Shown piece by piece: positions 1-11,583 of a stretch of DNA of 64,000 bases. The translations under genes and the position numbers were made by a program. The notes under the pieces are model-generated. The model worked only from the letters and a program-made list of their open reading frames with translations, did no database searches and was not told the DNA's origin. Position 1 is the first letter of the stretch, and every line of letters begins with the position of its first letter. The stretch comes from Lumbricus rubellus (lineage: Eukaryota; Annelida; Clitellata; Crassiclitellata; Lumbricidae), in the NCBI GenBank assembly GCA_945859605.1, contig OX243822.1:7357860-7421859 (forward strand). The letters run 5' to 3'.

Positions 1-872
1 CCGTTACCATGGACAGAAATTTGCTCCGCATATTACAGCACTTGTAGGTGTGCATATATGTAGGAATGAATGTACATGTATGTAAGAGCTGGGGTACCCA
101 GCGTCGGCCGGTAAATTTTTGCTTTGCCTGCTCCCCGCTAATCCCCTACTCTCATCCCACCCATCCATACTCCCCATCACAACTAAACTCCCTTTACCAC
201 ACTCCCCAACCCCAGTACCATTTCCCATCTCCCTTCACCCATCACACCAACCCATCACCTTCCCAAGCAATTCCCACCTAAACCTTTTCTTTCTCACCGC
301 ACCAACCAATCCCGACCCTACAATCCATCTCCGACTGACCCCGCCACTAATCCTCAGGCCCACCTTGCCTCCATCACTCTGGGGTACACGGCATAGCCCA
401 GTAAATGTCGATTTTGGCGCCACACCTGTCTGCCCTTCGAACTTCACTGCACCCAACAACCCAACCACCCAACCACACTCAGATCCCAACGAGTGCATAT
501 TCCTCTGGAGTAATCGGTGCTACCCATGAAATTTGGTTGGCCATCAATTTTTTACTTCCCCGTCTCCCCCCCCAAAAATACCGTGCCACCACTTTGCCCC
601 GGCGGGGCGATGTGTGGGCTGGTTGGGGGCTGTGAGGCACTGGTAGCGCTCTGTCCATCAGGTTTCAGATGATTAGCTGCGCAACTGTGGCGAAGATGCG
701 GAAATTGTAAAATTTGGATTATTTCCCTCACTCCGCCCCCCCTCATTGGGATGAGGGGTTAGCCACCCCTCTGCTGAGTTTTCATGGTGACCATCTGCCT
801 AGTTGTAAGGTTTCGTGCCAATAGATGGAAAACTTCCTAAAGGTGGGCTAACTTCTGGATAAATATACACGT
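1..872. other. Intergenic DNA, no gene recognised
   Basis: No coding region or repeat could be recognised. Roughly 120-480 is strongly C/A-rich, which keeps several frames open; those short frames translate to low-complexity Pro/Ser/Thr strings and resemble no protein I know. Confidence 0.5.
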
Positions 873-1062
873 ACTAGCGTACCCGGTCACGCGTTGCTGT
901 GCCTGAAAAGAGCATCCAACCACCCGTCCTTACCTTCATTCGACCTCCCCTCCCACTCCCCTCCCCCTCCCCTCCCACTCCCGTCCCCCTCCCCTCCTCC
1001 CCTTCCCCTTTCTCTCCCCTCCCCGTCCCCTCCCCTCTTCTCCCCTCCCTACCCTTCCGTTT
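873..1062 (+). repeat. Interspersed repeat: ACCCGG-CACGCGTTGCTGTG core followed by C-rich tract
   Basis: Begins ACTAGCGTACCCGGTCACGC and is followed by about 150 nt of CCCCT/CCCTC polypyrimidine. The same order (ACTAGCTGAACCCGGCCACG, then a C-rich tract) recurs at 34722, so this is one end of an interspersed repeat family. Only the first ~190 nt are present here; the copy abuts the broken end of the LINE that follows. Class not assigned. Confidence 0.6.
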
Positions 1063-3020
1063 TGTCTATTTCAGGTCTGAGACGGTTCAACAGTACTCTG
1101 CAAAACACCTGCCTCGGTACTGAAGCAGGGTTATTCCTCGCCAGTTATTACAGTTGCTCAATGATCCTTTTTTGGGCAGCTCGATAATGACTCCTTGTTT
1201 CCAGTCGTGAGGCACATCTTCCTCTTGCCACAATAGATTAAACAGGTAAGCGAGCTCCTCTGCCACCACATCCCCTCCTTGTTTGAGCATCTCGGCCGAT
1301 TTTTCATCCAATCCAGCTGCTTTGTTGTTTTTCAGAGCCTGTGTTGCTATTCTAACCTCCTGTATGTTGATTTCCTCCATTGATATGAAGTCTTCGCTCT
1401 GCGGTTCCCCTACTTCAAAGTTGTATGTAGTTTCAGGAGCCGGTTGGTTTAGCACCTCATTGAAGTGTTCAATCCAACGCTCGGCTTGCTCTTCCTCTGT
1501 CAACAGGTTTTCGCCTGATTTGCTTTTGATGGGTAGTACACTGTGCTTCCACTCCACGCCTTGCTGAGCTCTCGTGCAATCCTGTATAGGGTTCTGCTGT
1601 CACCCCTTTCTGCAGCTTCTTGCGCCTCTCTTCCTTTCTCTTCGTGCCAGTGCTTTTTGTCTTCTCTGCAGCTTTTCTTCACCCGACGATCCATGCACCT
1701 GTATTCCTCGTCCTTTGTTTTCCACATTGGTTTATCCAGTTCCTTATCTCTCTCGATTTTCATTTCCTTCCGTTTGTCTATCAATTCCCATGTCGTGTCG
1801 CTGATCCATCTTTCCTTTGCTCCTCCTCTTCTTCTTCCCATTACATCCTCCGCACTCTTTGTGATGGCCTGAGTGAACATTTCCCATTGTTCTTCGCTGT
1901 ATGGGCTGTGTTGTAGTGCCTCAAATCTGTTCCTGACCTCCAGTTGGAACCTTTGTGCTGTGTCCGCATCACTAAGTCTCTCAGCTGCAAATGGCCTCAT
2001 TGCTCCCTTGACGGCTGATCTCTTAAACCTCAATTTGATCTTCCCAATGACAAGGTTGTGGTCGGACCCTATGTCCGCTCCTCTGTACGCGCGCACATCC
2101 TGCAGCGTCGAGCGCCATCTTCCACTGATGCAGATGTAGTCAATCTCATTCCTTGTTTCTCCATCCGGAGAGGTCCATGTTCCCTTGTGTATTCTCTTGT
2201 GACTGAAGTAGGTGTTTTCCACAGCCAGACCTCCTGTGCCCGCCATTGTCAGAAATCGTTCTCCATTGTCATTTTCATTTCTGCGAGCCGTGTGGGCCCA
2301 AAGTTCCTGGCATTCATTTTCTGTCCCCGTCCAGTTTGGCGTTGAAGTCACCCATTAAAATCTTGACATCATAGTTTGGGATCTCGTCCATCACACTCCC
2401 AAGCTGCTTGTAGAACCTATCCTTCTCCTCTTTCTCCGCATCCTCCGTTGGTGCATATATCTGCACGACTGTGACCTTGGCATGTCTCGTGTGGAATCTT
2501 GCTGTTATTATCCGTTCACTTATTGGGTTCCATCCTATTAGTGCCGGCGATGCCTGCTTTCCAAGCAGAAAACCCACGCCGCGTATGTGCAGTTCTTCAT
2601 TTCCGGCATATAGTATAGTCGTGTCTCCTTTCTTGAAGCTTCCGTTTCCCGTCCATCGCATCTCGCTTATGCCCACTATGTCCAGCCGACATCTCTCCCT
2701 CTCCCGAATCACCTGGTCCATTTTTCCACATTGATAGAGTGTTCGAACGTTCCAGGTTCCGATTCTCGTGATTGTTTTGGCATTGAAGATCAGACTCGTC
2801 CGGATTCGAGGCTTCTTTCGGCTTTCCCCCGACTCCTTCATATATCCGTCTGACGGTGAGTCTTCACCTCTCCGCCCTTGTGTACCGGTTTGGCATCCTC
2901 TTGTCGTTTCTGTAGCGGTAGTTGCTTTTTACAGGGATGGGGTTGCTAACCCCATGCCCTAACCCTCCTCCTTTTTCAACCGGGCTTGGGACCGGCTTTG
3001 GCGGAGCTTCCTATACTAAG
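1063..3020 (-). pseudogene. Non-LTR retrotransposon fragment (endonuclease + start of reverse transcriptase), frameshifted
   Basis: Read on the minus strand, 2841-2314 encodes an apurinic-type endonuclease N-terminus (GTWNVRTLYQCGKMDQV, EMRWTGNG, QIYAPTEDA, GDFNAKLDG). The domain continues in another frame from 2351 (NEIDYICISGRWRSTLQDV, GSDHNLV). The reverse transcriptase N-terminus follows to about 1087 (NNKAAGLDEKSAEMLKQGG, PHDWKQGVIIELPKKG, NNWRGITLL), and a further frameshift restores VPRQVFCRVLLNR. At least three frameshifts (near 2340, 1530 and 1105) make it dead. It stops after the first RT motifs, where the C-rich repeat begins, so the catalytic part of RT is missing. About 170 nt of 5'-UTR-like sequence precedes the ORF. 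The endonuclease resembles proteins often annotated as craniofacial development protein 2-like; I do not assign a clade. Confidence 0.85.
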
Positions 3021-3054
3021 TATTAATGGATCTCATCTGTCTATATAGGGTAGA

Positions 3055-3295
3055 TTCCACACAATTTCTGGGAATCTATGTTGATCAGCATTTAACATGG
3101 ATAGAACATATAAAATGTATTTCCTCAAACATTGCTTAAAATACAGGGATAATAGCACGTACTGCATACCTCTTGCCTCCCTCCATTTGTTTAAAACTAT
3201 AGACCTATTATTCTCTCGTGTATCCATACTTAGCTTACTGCAATCTAATATGGGCATCTACCTACACTACTAGACTGCATAGACTGATAAATTTC
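3055..3295 (+). pseudogene. LINE reverse transcriptase C-terminal scrap
   Basis: Translated on +, with frame changes, this gives FLGIYVDQHLTWIEHI and then VYPYLAYCNLIWASTYTTRL. That is the stretch found just after the catalytic motifs in CR1/jockey-type reverse transcriptases; the LINE at 29190 has the same passage (FLGVYIDQHLTWTDHI, FPYLSYCIIAW). Stops and indels show decay. It ends about 55 nt before the copy 1 start codon, in the place where the other GTPase copies carry their splice acceptor and intron. Confidence 0.75.
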
Positions 3296-3349
3296 TCTGA
3301 GTCATACCGCATGTAAATCACATAAATTGTAAATCTTTCATAGTGAAGA

Positions 3350-6300
3350 ATGGCTTCAATTGATCTTCTCGAAGAGTTGCAGTTGACAGAATACTACCCA
3401 CAGAAACTTTCTTTTAGCGAAGCAATTAAGTTGCGTGGAGATAGTCTGGACGGTTTTCCTAAGAAGTATGGCCTAGAAATTGTGAGAAAATTGCTTACGC
3501 TCGATTCAACAACAGCCGTTTCGCTTACAACAGAAATTAATGAGAGACTCGTCAGCGCAGATAACACAGAAACAGAGACCAAAAACCAATGTGCTGCAGG
3601 AGAAGTCAGGCCATCGCGAAAACGAAGCGTTAGACCTCCTACGGCGAAAGCTAAGACGGCGCAGAAACAACAAAAATTGCATCCAATGGATCTGTTGGTC
3701 GTTGTTATGAACTGTTGCGATGACTTTCTCATACAGGTTTTGGTTGAGAAAATGTTTGTCAATAAGCTAAGTTTTCCTGTATTGCTTCCAAGTGTGAGAA
3801 ATGATTCGTATACGCTTCTGCTGTTGGCTCTAAGAAGTCTCGTTCCGGAAGTGGAAGTTGAAACGCGAGAAAACTCGGCCAGTCTGACCGATACATTAGT
3901 TGACGTAAAAGGCCCAGTTGTGTCGTTTATACGTATTGGTGACCTACACAGATCCAAATCAAAGCTGGTAAATGACCTCCTCAACACCAACTCGTTCAAC
4001 ATATTCTTTCACAGAGAATGTCCAAACGGGTCTGCCAGAAGAACGGTTTCAAATGGATCCATAGAAGCTGCTTGGTTTCAGTCATCAACAGCTTCTGAAG
4101 AAGAATTCAACTGCAAATCTTTCACTGCACTAAATCTTCGTGGAAATGCAAAAGATTATCATAGGCAAACACAATTTCTATATCAGTCATCAACACTGGT
4201 TATCTTTATGGTTGATTCGCTTGAATCGTTTAAGGAATTGTACGACAACGTACTCAAGAATGTGGAAGCGTCAAAACCAAAGATCATTGTTTGCTATATT
4301 TCGCCTGGGCCTTCCAGTGAGGTTGACAATACATATATCGAATTTTTGGAGGAACTCAGTAATAGTGGTGTAATTTTTGAAGTGATATACGATTATAATG
4401 ACGAAGGAAGCATGAGCGACGTTAGCTTGATGAACAATTTGAGACAATCAATTTCCGAACTTTTCATGGAACAGGAGTCTTCTTTCAAGAAACCCACATA
4501 TGTCAACATTTGCGGTACCGGACAGAAATTTGGGTTTTCGCTTGATGAAAGTAAGTCAGAGTACGAATTAGGAAAGTCATGTGCAGACGAGTTCGTTGGA
4601 CTGGTTCTAAAAGCATCATCAGATTGCAAACCAATCCTACTTCCACTGCAAGGCGAACCATGGAATAAAATTGGAAAGCTTGAGCGTGAACAACGCCAAA
4701 CACAAAAAGATATAAATCATGACGAATATTTTATCGCAGAAAAGGAATCAGAAAAAAGACTGCAAAGAGCGATACAATGTCGGAGCCTCATTCAACAGAA
4801 CGAAGTAACTCTGACATTTTCCTTAAACTTTTGCAACTTGGAAGTTCCTAATCTTTCGTACTTCCTGAACTTCTGCAGGACAAAATTAGATGCCAGAAGT
4901 CGACATATCACATCAAACATACTTGAAGTATATAAGATGGAGAACCAAGAACTGAGTAAAACGGAGTTGAAAATTGAAAACTGCACCATTGGTCTGGAGC
5001 ACATTCTACGCGAGCTTGGACAAATGTATGAAACTGTAATTTTACAAGGAATTCGTATGGAAGAGGAAATGAAGAACTCTCTTTTACCGCCAGATGCTAT
5101 ACGTAATTTTCCTTCAATCATGGCCAAACTTCTTCTCAAGGGTCTGCCCCTGGAATTAATGGACGGTGATGCCTCAAATGTTCCATTAACTTGGCTAAAA
5201 GTCGTTTTACATCACGTCGAACTCATGACTAACAATGCAAAGATATTTGTAATAGCGATAATAGGAATTCAAAGTTCTGGAAAATCAACCTTGCTGAATG
5301 CACTCTTTGGTCTTCAATTTCCAGTGAGCGCTGGACGATGTACAAAAGGAATCTACTGTCACCTCGTTCCTGTTGATAACGGAACTCTACATGTAGAATA
5401 CGATTACGTTTTGGTTGTGGACACAGAAGGCCTTGGATCCTCTCAGTTTACAGGGAACTCGACTTTCAGAGACAATGAATTAGCTACTTTTGCCATTGGA
5501 TTGGCCGATGCTACAATAATCAACATGAAAGGAGAAAACTGGGCAGAAATGAAAGACGTTCTTCAGATTGTTGCACATGGTTTAATTCGTGTGAGGAAAA
5601 CCAAAACGGATTTGAAATTGATGCCAAGATGCATGTTTGTACATCAAAATGTTCCGGCTGTTGATGCAGCAAACAGAAATCGTTTGGGTCAAGAAAAGCA
5701 ACTTAAACTGTTAGACACAGCAGTGGAAACGGCTGCTAGAAAAGAAGGCTTCACCGAAATAACTAGATTTGATCAAGTAATCATGTATAATCCAGGTTCA
5801 TATTCATGGTTCTTCCCGGATTTGTGGAGTGGCAGACCACCGAAGGCCCGAGTAAGCCAAGATTACATTAAGAAAACAAACGAACTAAGGCAACACCTGA
5901 TGCAAGTGATAAAAAGGAGTCCTTCAAAATTGGCGATCTCAAGTTTTTTTCATCGCATGTCCGATCTTTGGAATGCTATGCTTCACAACGACTTTATTCT
6001 TTGTTACAGAAATACACAAGACATTATGTCAGGTACGGTTCTAAATGATAGAATAGCTCACGAAGGCGACAAATTCAAGAATCTAAACAACCTTGAACAA
6101 ACAAAGTTTCGCGAAAACATTTGTTCCTTCATATGTGTTCAGAAATTAACGGCAGAAGAAAAAGTAATTCTGGAAAATGTGAGCGATGCCATAGAAAGGA
6201 ATTTTACAACTGTAATGTCCACATTGCAAGAAATTATCGTCGCCACTGATATTAACGCAGCTTTAAAGCATGGGTACAAAAAGGTACTGAACGACATAAA

Positions 6301-8449
6301 AGAGGACGAACTTCAGCGTATTACAAGTGATATAGTAAAAGATATACGTGTTCATGAGAAGAAACTTGAATTGGAGGGCGATAAGAACGTAAAAGACTTA
6401 ATGACTACGCGGGATAATTTGGAAAAATCTTTCGATCAGGTGGGCAAGATGAATGAAAGCGCGATGGCAAAATTTAATAAATCATGGCAAGAGCTAGTTG
6501 ATAAGAAAGATAGTCTTGTGGAGACCAGAGTGAAAGAAGCGGAAAGTGAGATTGAAAAAACAATTCGTGCACTCAGCAAAAAGTTGGATCGGAATGACAC
6601 ATTGCATCTAGAAACTTTTGAATGGTCAAAATCATTAGAGATACCTGATGTAACTGAAAGTGACATTATCCAAACCAAAGAAGGAAGTTCAGGATTAATA
6701 GGTTTTGGGAGCACCAATTCATCCCATGCTGAGGCAGCTAATAGCATCATTCAGGCAGCACTCAAAAAGTGGGAGCTGCAGCTTCAAAACCAAAGAGGTC
6801 TGAAATTTAAAGATTTCCACGTGGAAGAGATTCTACTAGATGCTGGCCAGCTGTTGGGAATCTTAGGAGAAGAAAAACGTTTAGTTCCTCCGGGAACAGA
6901 CAAAGTGTGTTCAAGTCGAGATTTAAGTAAATCAGATTTGAAACCAAATACCGGTAGGTCTGGTTTGGGTAGGCTGTTTGGATTTCTAGGCAAAGCTTAC
7001 AATGCTGATTCTGATTGTGATGAATTGCCATCAAGCCTTCCTAAAGGATATCGCTTTACTAACAGTTACATAATTAGATTCATGCAATTTGTTTGTTATT
7101 ACACTTACAATCGATCTGTCGAAAATAGTCAGATTTTCCTTTCATTGACTGATCCACTAGCCGATATCGACGACAAATTTCAGATAATGACAGCAGAGGA
7201 GGTCAGCAAGATAATCTTTGAGTACGCGAGAAATTCCTTCGTTAAAAAACTTGGTGATTTAATAAAAGCAGAGGTGGGGAAAAGCAACCAAACAAATCGG
7301 ACGTTTATGTCCAAATCCGAATTTCTGAGAGCGATTCTAACAGACCTTGGACAAAGAACTCTCAACTTTGATCAGGAAAGCGGAGAGAAAATGGAAGTGG
7401 TTAAAAAATTCACGTTGGATGTTGATGGTGCTGAAACGTTAGATCCCAAGAAAATTTTCGAGTTCATCGAAAAGCAGAAACGGGACGTAAATTTTAAAAA
7501 GTTTATGTTATATATTGAACTTGGTGATTCAACAGACAGTGAAGCATTTTTTATTGACTTGATATTGAAGATACTTAAAGACATGCTGACTAAACAGAAA
7601 GAGTCTGAATCTGATTTTCAGAAACTGGTCAAAAATGAGGTCGGTGTATTTGTGGAGAAAGCTAAGAGTGGACTGAAAGCGGCAGAAGCAAGTTGCAAAA
7701 AAGATTCAAAGCAATACGTTCGCAGTTTTAAGGAACACATGAACATAGGAGATGCAATATACTTCAGAATACAATCTCTGGATGGCTTCACAGAGGCGGT
7801 GGTGAAGCAAATCGGCGATTTATACGATGACTTTTTCAGTCAAGCCAATTCTTCATTTGAAGCATTTGTATGCGAAGACGAGAGAGCTGCACTCCGAACA
7901 GTGTTTGGGAAGATAATGGGATGCCGAGAGAAATGTCCATTTTGTTCAGCGCCTTGTTCTCAATCGCTACATAGCCATCCTGGCGATCATACGGCTAATC
8001 ATTATCCAACGGGCGTGAGTGGTACATTTGAAACCGGTAACAGATATTTTTTTGGTGAAAATCCAAACGAAACTGCGGATGCACCTGAACCAGGCGAAAC
8101 ACTAATACCAACAATCAAGCTGCGTCTGTCCGTGGATACGTGTCAAACCCTGATTTGCACAGGGGTCAATATCAGAACTTCGGCTACGGTGAAAAGATAT
8201 AACCGATGGTATCACAGGTTGTTAAACTGGAATTACCATTCATTGAAGTCCTACAGAGGAATAGCCGGGTATGAAAGATGGGATATTCTACATAGCCAAG
8301 ACCACAACGCTTCGTCGTATTGGAAATTGTTCATGGCCGTGTTTGCCGAGGAACTTGCCCAGCACTATGGAGCTTTGTGTCCAAAGATACCGAACGAGTG
8401 GAAAAACATAACCTGGAAAGAAGCAGAAGAGAGCTTGTCCTCAATCTAG
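3350..8449 (+). CDS. Very large inducible GTPase (VLIG/GVIN-like), copy 1
   Basis: A single open exon of 1,699 codons. The N-terminus has the YYPQKLSFSEAIKLRG signature of the VLIG/URGCP family, followed by HPMDLLVVVMNCCDDF at residues 111-126. The G domain has a P-loop GIQSSGKS (639-646, K645), a switch-II type DTEG (691-694) and the family's unusual G4 region MFVHQN (762-767) instead of NKxD. A charged, probably helical region follows (~900-1090). A Cys/His cluster lies near the C-terminus: C1525, C1529, C1532, C1536, then H1541, H1543, H1547, H1551, probably zinc-binding. Vertebrate VLIGs are cytosolic/nuclear, also have a single giant coding exon, and are interferon-induced; URGCP is shorter. 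The start was chosen by alignment with the other three copies. The upstream splice acceptor present in copies 2-4 is TTGTAA here, and in-frame stops precede the ATG, so any upstream coding exon cannot be read into it. Function in this animal is inferred from family only. Confidence 0.93.
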   Translation: MASIDLLEELQLTEYYPQKLSFSEAIKLRGDSLDGFPKKYGLEIVRKLLTLDSTTAVSLTTEINERLVSADNTETETKNQCAAGEVRPSRKRSVRPPTAKAKTAQKQQKLHPMDLLVVVMNCCDDFLIQVLVEKMFVNKLSFPVLLPSVRNDSYTLLLLALRSLVPEVEVETRENSASLTDTLVDVKGPVVSFIRIGDLHRSKSKLVNDLLNTNSFNIFFHRECPNGSARRTVSNGSIEAAWFQSSTASEEEFNCKSFTALNLRGNAKDYHRQTQFLYQSSTLVIFMVDSLESFKELYDNVLKNVEASKPKIIVCYISPGPSSEVDNTYIEFLEELSNSGVIFEVIYDYNDEGSMSDVSLMNNLRQSISELFMEQESSFKKPTYVNICGTGQKFGFSLDESKSEYELGKSCADEFVGLVLKASSDCKPILLPLQGEPWNKIGKLEREQRQTQKDINHDEYFIAEKESEKRLQRAIQCRSLIQQNEVTLTFSLNFCNLEVPNLSYFLNFCRTKLDARSRHITSNILEVYKMENQELSKTELKIENCTIGLEHILRELGQMYETVILQGIRMEEEMKNSLLPPDAIRNFPSIMAKLLLKGLPLELMDGDASNVPLTWLKVVLHHVELMTNNAKIFVIAIIGIQSSGKSTLLNALFGLQFPVSAGRCTKGIYCHLVPVDNGTLHVEYDYVLVVDTEGLGSSQFTGNSTFRDNELATFAIGLADATIINMKGENWAEMKDVLQIVAHGLIRVRKTKTDLKLMPRCMFVHQNVPAVDAANRNRLGQEKQLKLLDTAVETAARKEGFTEITRFDQVIMYNPGSYSWFFPDLWSGRPPKARVSQDYIKKTNELRQHLMQVIKRSPSKLAISSFFHRMSDLWNAMLHNDFILCYRNTQDIMSGTVLNDRIAHEGDKFKNLNNLEQTKFRENICSFICVQKLTAEEKVILENVSDAIERNFTTVMSTLQEIIVATDINAALKHGYKKVLNDIKEDELQRITSDIVKDIRVHEKKLELEGDKNVKDLMTTRDNLEKSFDQVGKMNESAMAKFNKSWQELVDKKDSLVETRVKEAESEIEKTIRALSKKLDRNDTLHLETFEWSKSLEIPDVTESDIIQTKEGSSGLIGFGSTNSSHAEAANSIIQAALKKWELQLQNQRGLKFKDFHVEEILLDAGQLLGILGEEKRLVPPGTDKVCSSRDLSKSDLKPNTGRSGLGRLFGFLGKAYNADSDCDELPSSLPKGYRFTNSYIIRFMQFVCYYTYNRSVENSQIFLSLTDPLADIDDKFQIMTAEEVSKIIFEYARNSFVKKLGDLIKAEVGKSNQTNRTFMSKSEFLRAILTDLGQRTLNFDQESGEKMEVVKKFTLDVDGAETLDPKKIFEFIEKQKRDVNFKKFMLYIELGDSTDSEAFFIDLILKILKDMLTKQKESESDFQKLVKNEVGVFVEKAKSGLKAAEASCKKDSKQYVRSFKEHMNIGDAIYFRIQSLDGFTEAVVKQIGDLYDDFFSQANSSFEAFVCEDERAALRTVFGKIMGCREKCPFCSAPCSQSLHSHPGDHTANHYPTGVSGTFETGNRYFFGENPNETADAPEPGETLIPTIKLRLSVDTCQTLICTGVNIRTSATVKRYNRWYHRLLNWNYHSLKSYRGIAGYERWDILHSQDHNASSYWKLFMAVFAEELAQHYGALCPKIPNEWKNITWKEAEESLSSI

Positions 8450-8837
8450 CTATCTGCAGGATTCTACCTTACTTCAGACATATTGAACTAAATGAAATTA
8501 GCTTTTAGTTTTTTTATTCATATTTTTGCATTATGTAAACTGCTATTATAATACCGTGACATTAGTTGCTATTAGGCTATATGATATGAAGATATAAGCT
8601 TACATGTAATTTACGATTAGGCCTATAATATAATGAGTCTATCATTTTAAAACGAGTAAAATTGAATGGCTATTTTATAATTTTACCTATTCTAGTATTT
8701 TGTGTAGGCCAACTACTAAATGGCTTCTCCAGCGTTACTTTTCAGCTTGAATAAAAAACGTTATTGTTATTACTTATTTTATTACTAGGCCTACTACGTA
8801 TTGTCCAATTTTGGCAAAACCAAAGGCTCATGCGAGC
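8450..8837 (+). promoter_or_regulatory. 3' flank of copy 1 with poly(A) signal AATAAA at 8750-8755
   Basis: About 300 nt of AT-rich sequence after the copy 1 stop contains AATAAA at 8750-8755, the first good hexamer downstream. It is a plausible polyadenylation signal giving a 3' UTR of ~320 nt. No other gene is visible here. Confidence 0.45.
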
Positions 8838-8851
8838 AGGCAGCATCTTTA

Positions 8852-8926
8852 CTTATTATTATTACTATTATTGTTGTTGTTGTTGTTATTATTATTATTA
8901 GGCTATTACTGTTATTGTTATTATTA
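8852..8926. repeat. TTA/TTG trinucleotide microsatellite
   Basis: Imperfect TTATTATTA and TTGTTGTTG runs over about 75 nt. Confidence 0.9.
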
Positions 8927-9222
8927 AACTATCATTTACAACGCGCCTAAAAATAGTATACTGTAGGAAAGCGCATGGCATGAAGATCTACTCAGTAAAT
9001 CTTTAACAGATAAGTCTTAAGTTCTTTTTAAAAGCGATCATGATGAAGATTTTCAGAAATTGTCCGGAAGCCTGTGTCTACTCCATTCACACTGGTCGGC
9101 TAGTGCGAATACGTCGTCGTCATCGGTGCCTTATTCGTGTGCGAACTTTGGCGGCACAAAGGACGATCTGTCTCTAAGAAGATCTCTGCTGCGCTGCTCG
9201 AATTGCCTGCTCAATCGTCATC

Positions 9223-9433
9223 CCGGTGTAAAGGTTTCAGATTACCCCCTCCTAAACATTACACCCCCTGCAAACTGTAAATTGCATCAATCATCGCATT
9301 TATTGCACTAAAAATATCAGAAAAATTATCCCGCTTCTTGTTTTGGTCTGAACATTTTCATCCGTCATCCCACTTCGTGGTTTGTTATCAATATTTTCAT
9401 CTGTAACTAAAATACTAATCGCCGCTGAAGTTT
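9223..9433 (+). mobile_element. Half copy of the CCGGTGTAAAGG foldback element
   Basis: Starts CCGGTGTAAAGGTTTCAGAT, runs through the TAAACATTAC, CATTTATTGCACTA and TTCTTGTTTTGGTCTGA blocks, and ends at CGCCGCTGAAGTT. This equals one arm and part of the loop of the complete element at 25183-25675; the second arm is missing. Confidence 0.85.
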
Positions 9434-9644
9434 ACATAGCACCTCCTCATTCCTTCTCTTAGCCGTCCAAGGTATTCTTAATATTGTTCTGTATGATATC
9501 GTTTCAAAAAGCCTTTACTCTTTTCCCTTCACTCTTCATGTGTGTCCAGTTATCCACGACATATCGCGGGTTGAGAATTATAAGGCTCGTTGTCCAAAAA
9601 GTACAATTCCGAGATATTCCAATTTGAAAGTTCAACAATCAGGC

Positions 9645-10072
9645 ACACAAACAATAATGAAAATATCACAAATGTAACTGACGGCTTTAGTTCATTTGTC
9701 AATAAAGTAACATTGTACAATGTACATCGCAAAAAGCTGTGAATAAAACGTGAAAGCATTTTAATTTTTTTAAAGAATGCCCACGCCAAAAAAATACATA
9801 GAACCTTATGTAGGCTATACAAAATGCGAGGGCCGAACACTTTATTCCAATTTTAGAGCTCAGCATTCGAGAACACAAACAATAATGAATATATCACAAA
9901 TGTAACTGACGGCTTTAGTTCATTTGTGAATCAAGTAACATTGTAGCCTACATCGCAAAAAGCTGTGAATAAAACGCGGAAATATTTTTTGAATTTTTTA
10001 AAAGAATGTCCCCACGCCAAAAAATGGACATAGCGCCTTATAACACTTAATGTGCAGAATGCGTGGGCTGAA
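9645..10072. repeat. Direct duplication, ~228-nt offset
   Basis: The block 9645-9838 (ACACAAACAATAATGA, ACTGACGGCTTTAGTTCATT, CGCAAAAAGCTGTGAATAAA, CCACGCCAAAAAA) recurs at 9873-10072 with modest divergence. No coding potential was recognised. Confidence 0.85.
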
Positions 10073-11575
10073 AAGCAAAAATTAATTGTCAATGTGTCTT
10101 AAAGTAGCCTATAGGGTGGACTTAATTGTAGGCCTAGCCTAAAACAGTAAAACGGTTCCCTATGGCTTACACGTCAATTAAAACAAAAAATCGCCATGTA
10201 GGCTATTAGTTTATGGAATGAAGATAATCTTGAACTAAACTGAGCACAAAATTATTATCTTTCTCCTCTTTCTAATGTCAGAAACTAAAGAAAGCAAACA
10301 ATAAATTCACAGTCAGTCAATTTCTTCCACAATATTCAACGCGATCGAACCCACATAATTTTTTTGACATAGCCTATAACACCCAATCATGCACAAGAGA
10401 TTCAAATCACGTGACAAATACAGCGATCTGATTTGCTGCCTAGCCTATATCTCTCAAAAAGCTGAAAACATGGGACATACATGTAGAGCCTTTTAATTTT
10501 TCTAAATATCTCTGTTAATATTGAAGATGCTTAGATTCTCACACGACATTAATAATCATTATAGCCCTGAATAAGATGTACGTCATGATACTGATAACTC
10601 AAAACTTTCAAAAAATGGACATAGAGATCGACTTATAATATTATTTTCAACCCGCGAATTGCCGAGACTCTGAGCATTTGATCCCCCCTCCCACTTTCCC
10701 TCTGCGGGTCTTGCCACATAATATTATGACCCTAAAACAACTAGGCCTACAGCCCTACAAGTTACTTGGTCCACCACTAGGCCTACTGCTATTTAACTAC
10801 CACTTTATGGCAACAATTCCTGTAAATATTGAATCATCTTTTTTGCAGTCATAAATTGACAATTTAATTAAGTTCACATTAATCAAACAATAATGCATCT
10901 CAAGAAAAATTAATACCCTCCTCCCCCAATGAGCAGCTGGTCACTTCTGTTGATAATATGACGATGACGGAGAGAACGAATTTGTGCTACACCGAGTCCT
11001 CTTGTTATAGATTTACGTACCGTGCTCAATTGAAATAAGCTTACAGCGTCACCTTTTGTTGGATTGAATATTATTGGTCTTGTTTGTACGCTATAACCTA
11101 ATCCTACTGACCCCGCAGCCATTGAGGTTTCTGTAGATCCTTTTTTATTTCCAGGAATTCTTAAGTCGCTTATAAATTTTACGTAAAGAACAGAAGATGT
11201 AAAATAAATAAATTAAAATTATTGATATAAAGCATAAACAGGCTTGATACAGTGATATACAAAATTAAACGATTCATACGATCTCATATAACATAGGCTA
11301 GTCAAAAACGACATAATGCAAAAGTGTTCAGATATAATTAGATATTACGCAGTTAAAATGGTGCAATGCAGACGAAATTGACGAGTATTATAATAATAAA
11401 ACGTATTGGTCAAAATTACAATATGATGCGATAGGTGTCACGTTACTTCACATTGTTAATTTGTTTTACGGCAAACGATGTCAAGTAGTAGGCTATGGTC
11501 AAGCCCAGAATTGATACAATGCAAACGATAGGCTATAATATTGCAATCAAAATGCTACGATGCGAAACGATCAAG
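10073..11575. other. Intergenic DNA, nothing recognised
   Basis: AT-rich sequence with scattered AGGCCTA words. No gene, RNA or clear repeat was recognised. A 70-codon minus-strand frame at 10910-11122 has no recognisable similarity or context. Confidence 0.5.
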
Positions 11576-11583
11576 GCCGTAGC

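Noticed and set aside
10910..11122. 70-codon minus-strand frame MAAGSVGLGYSVQ...
   Set aside because: No known similarity and no supporting signals.
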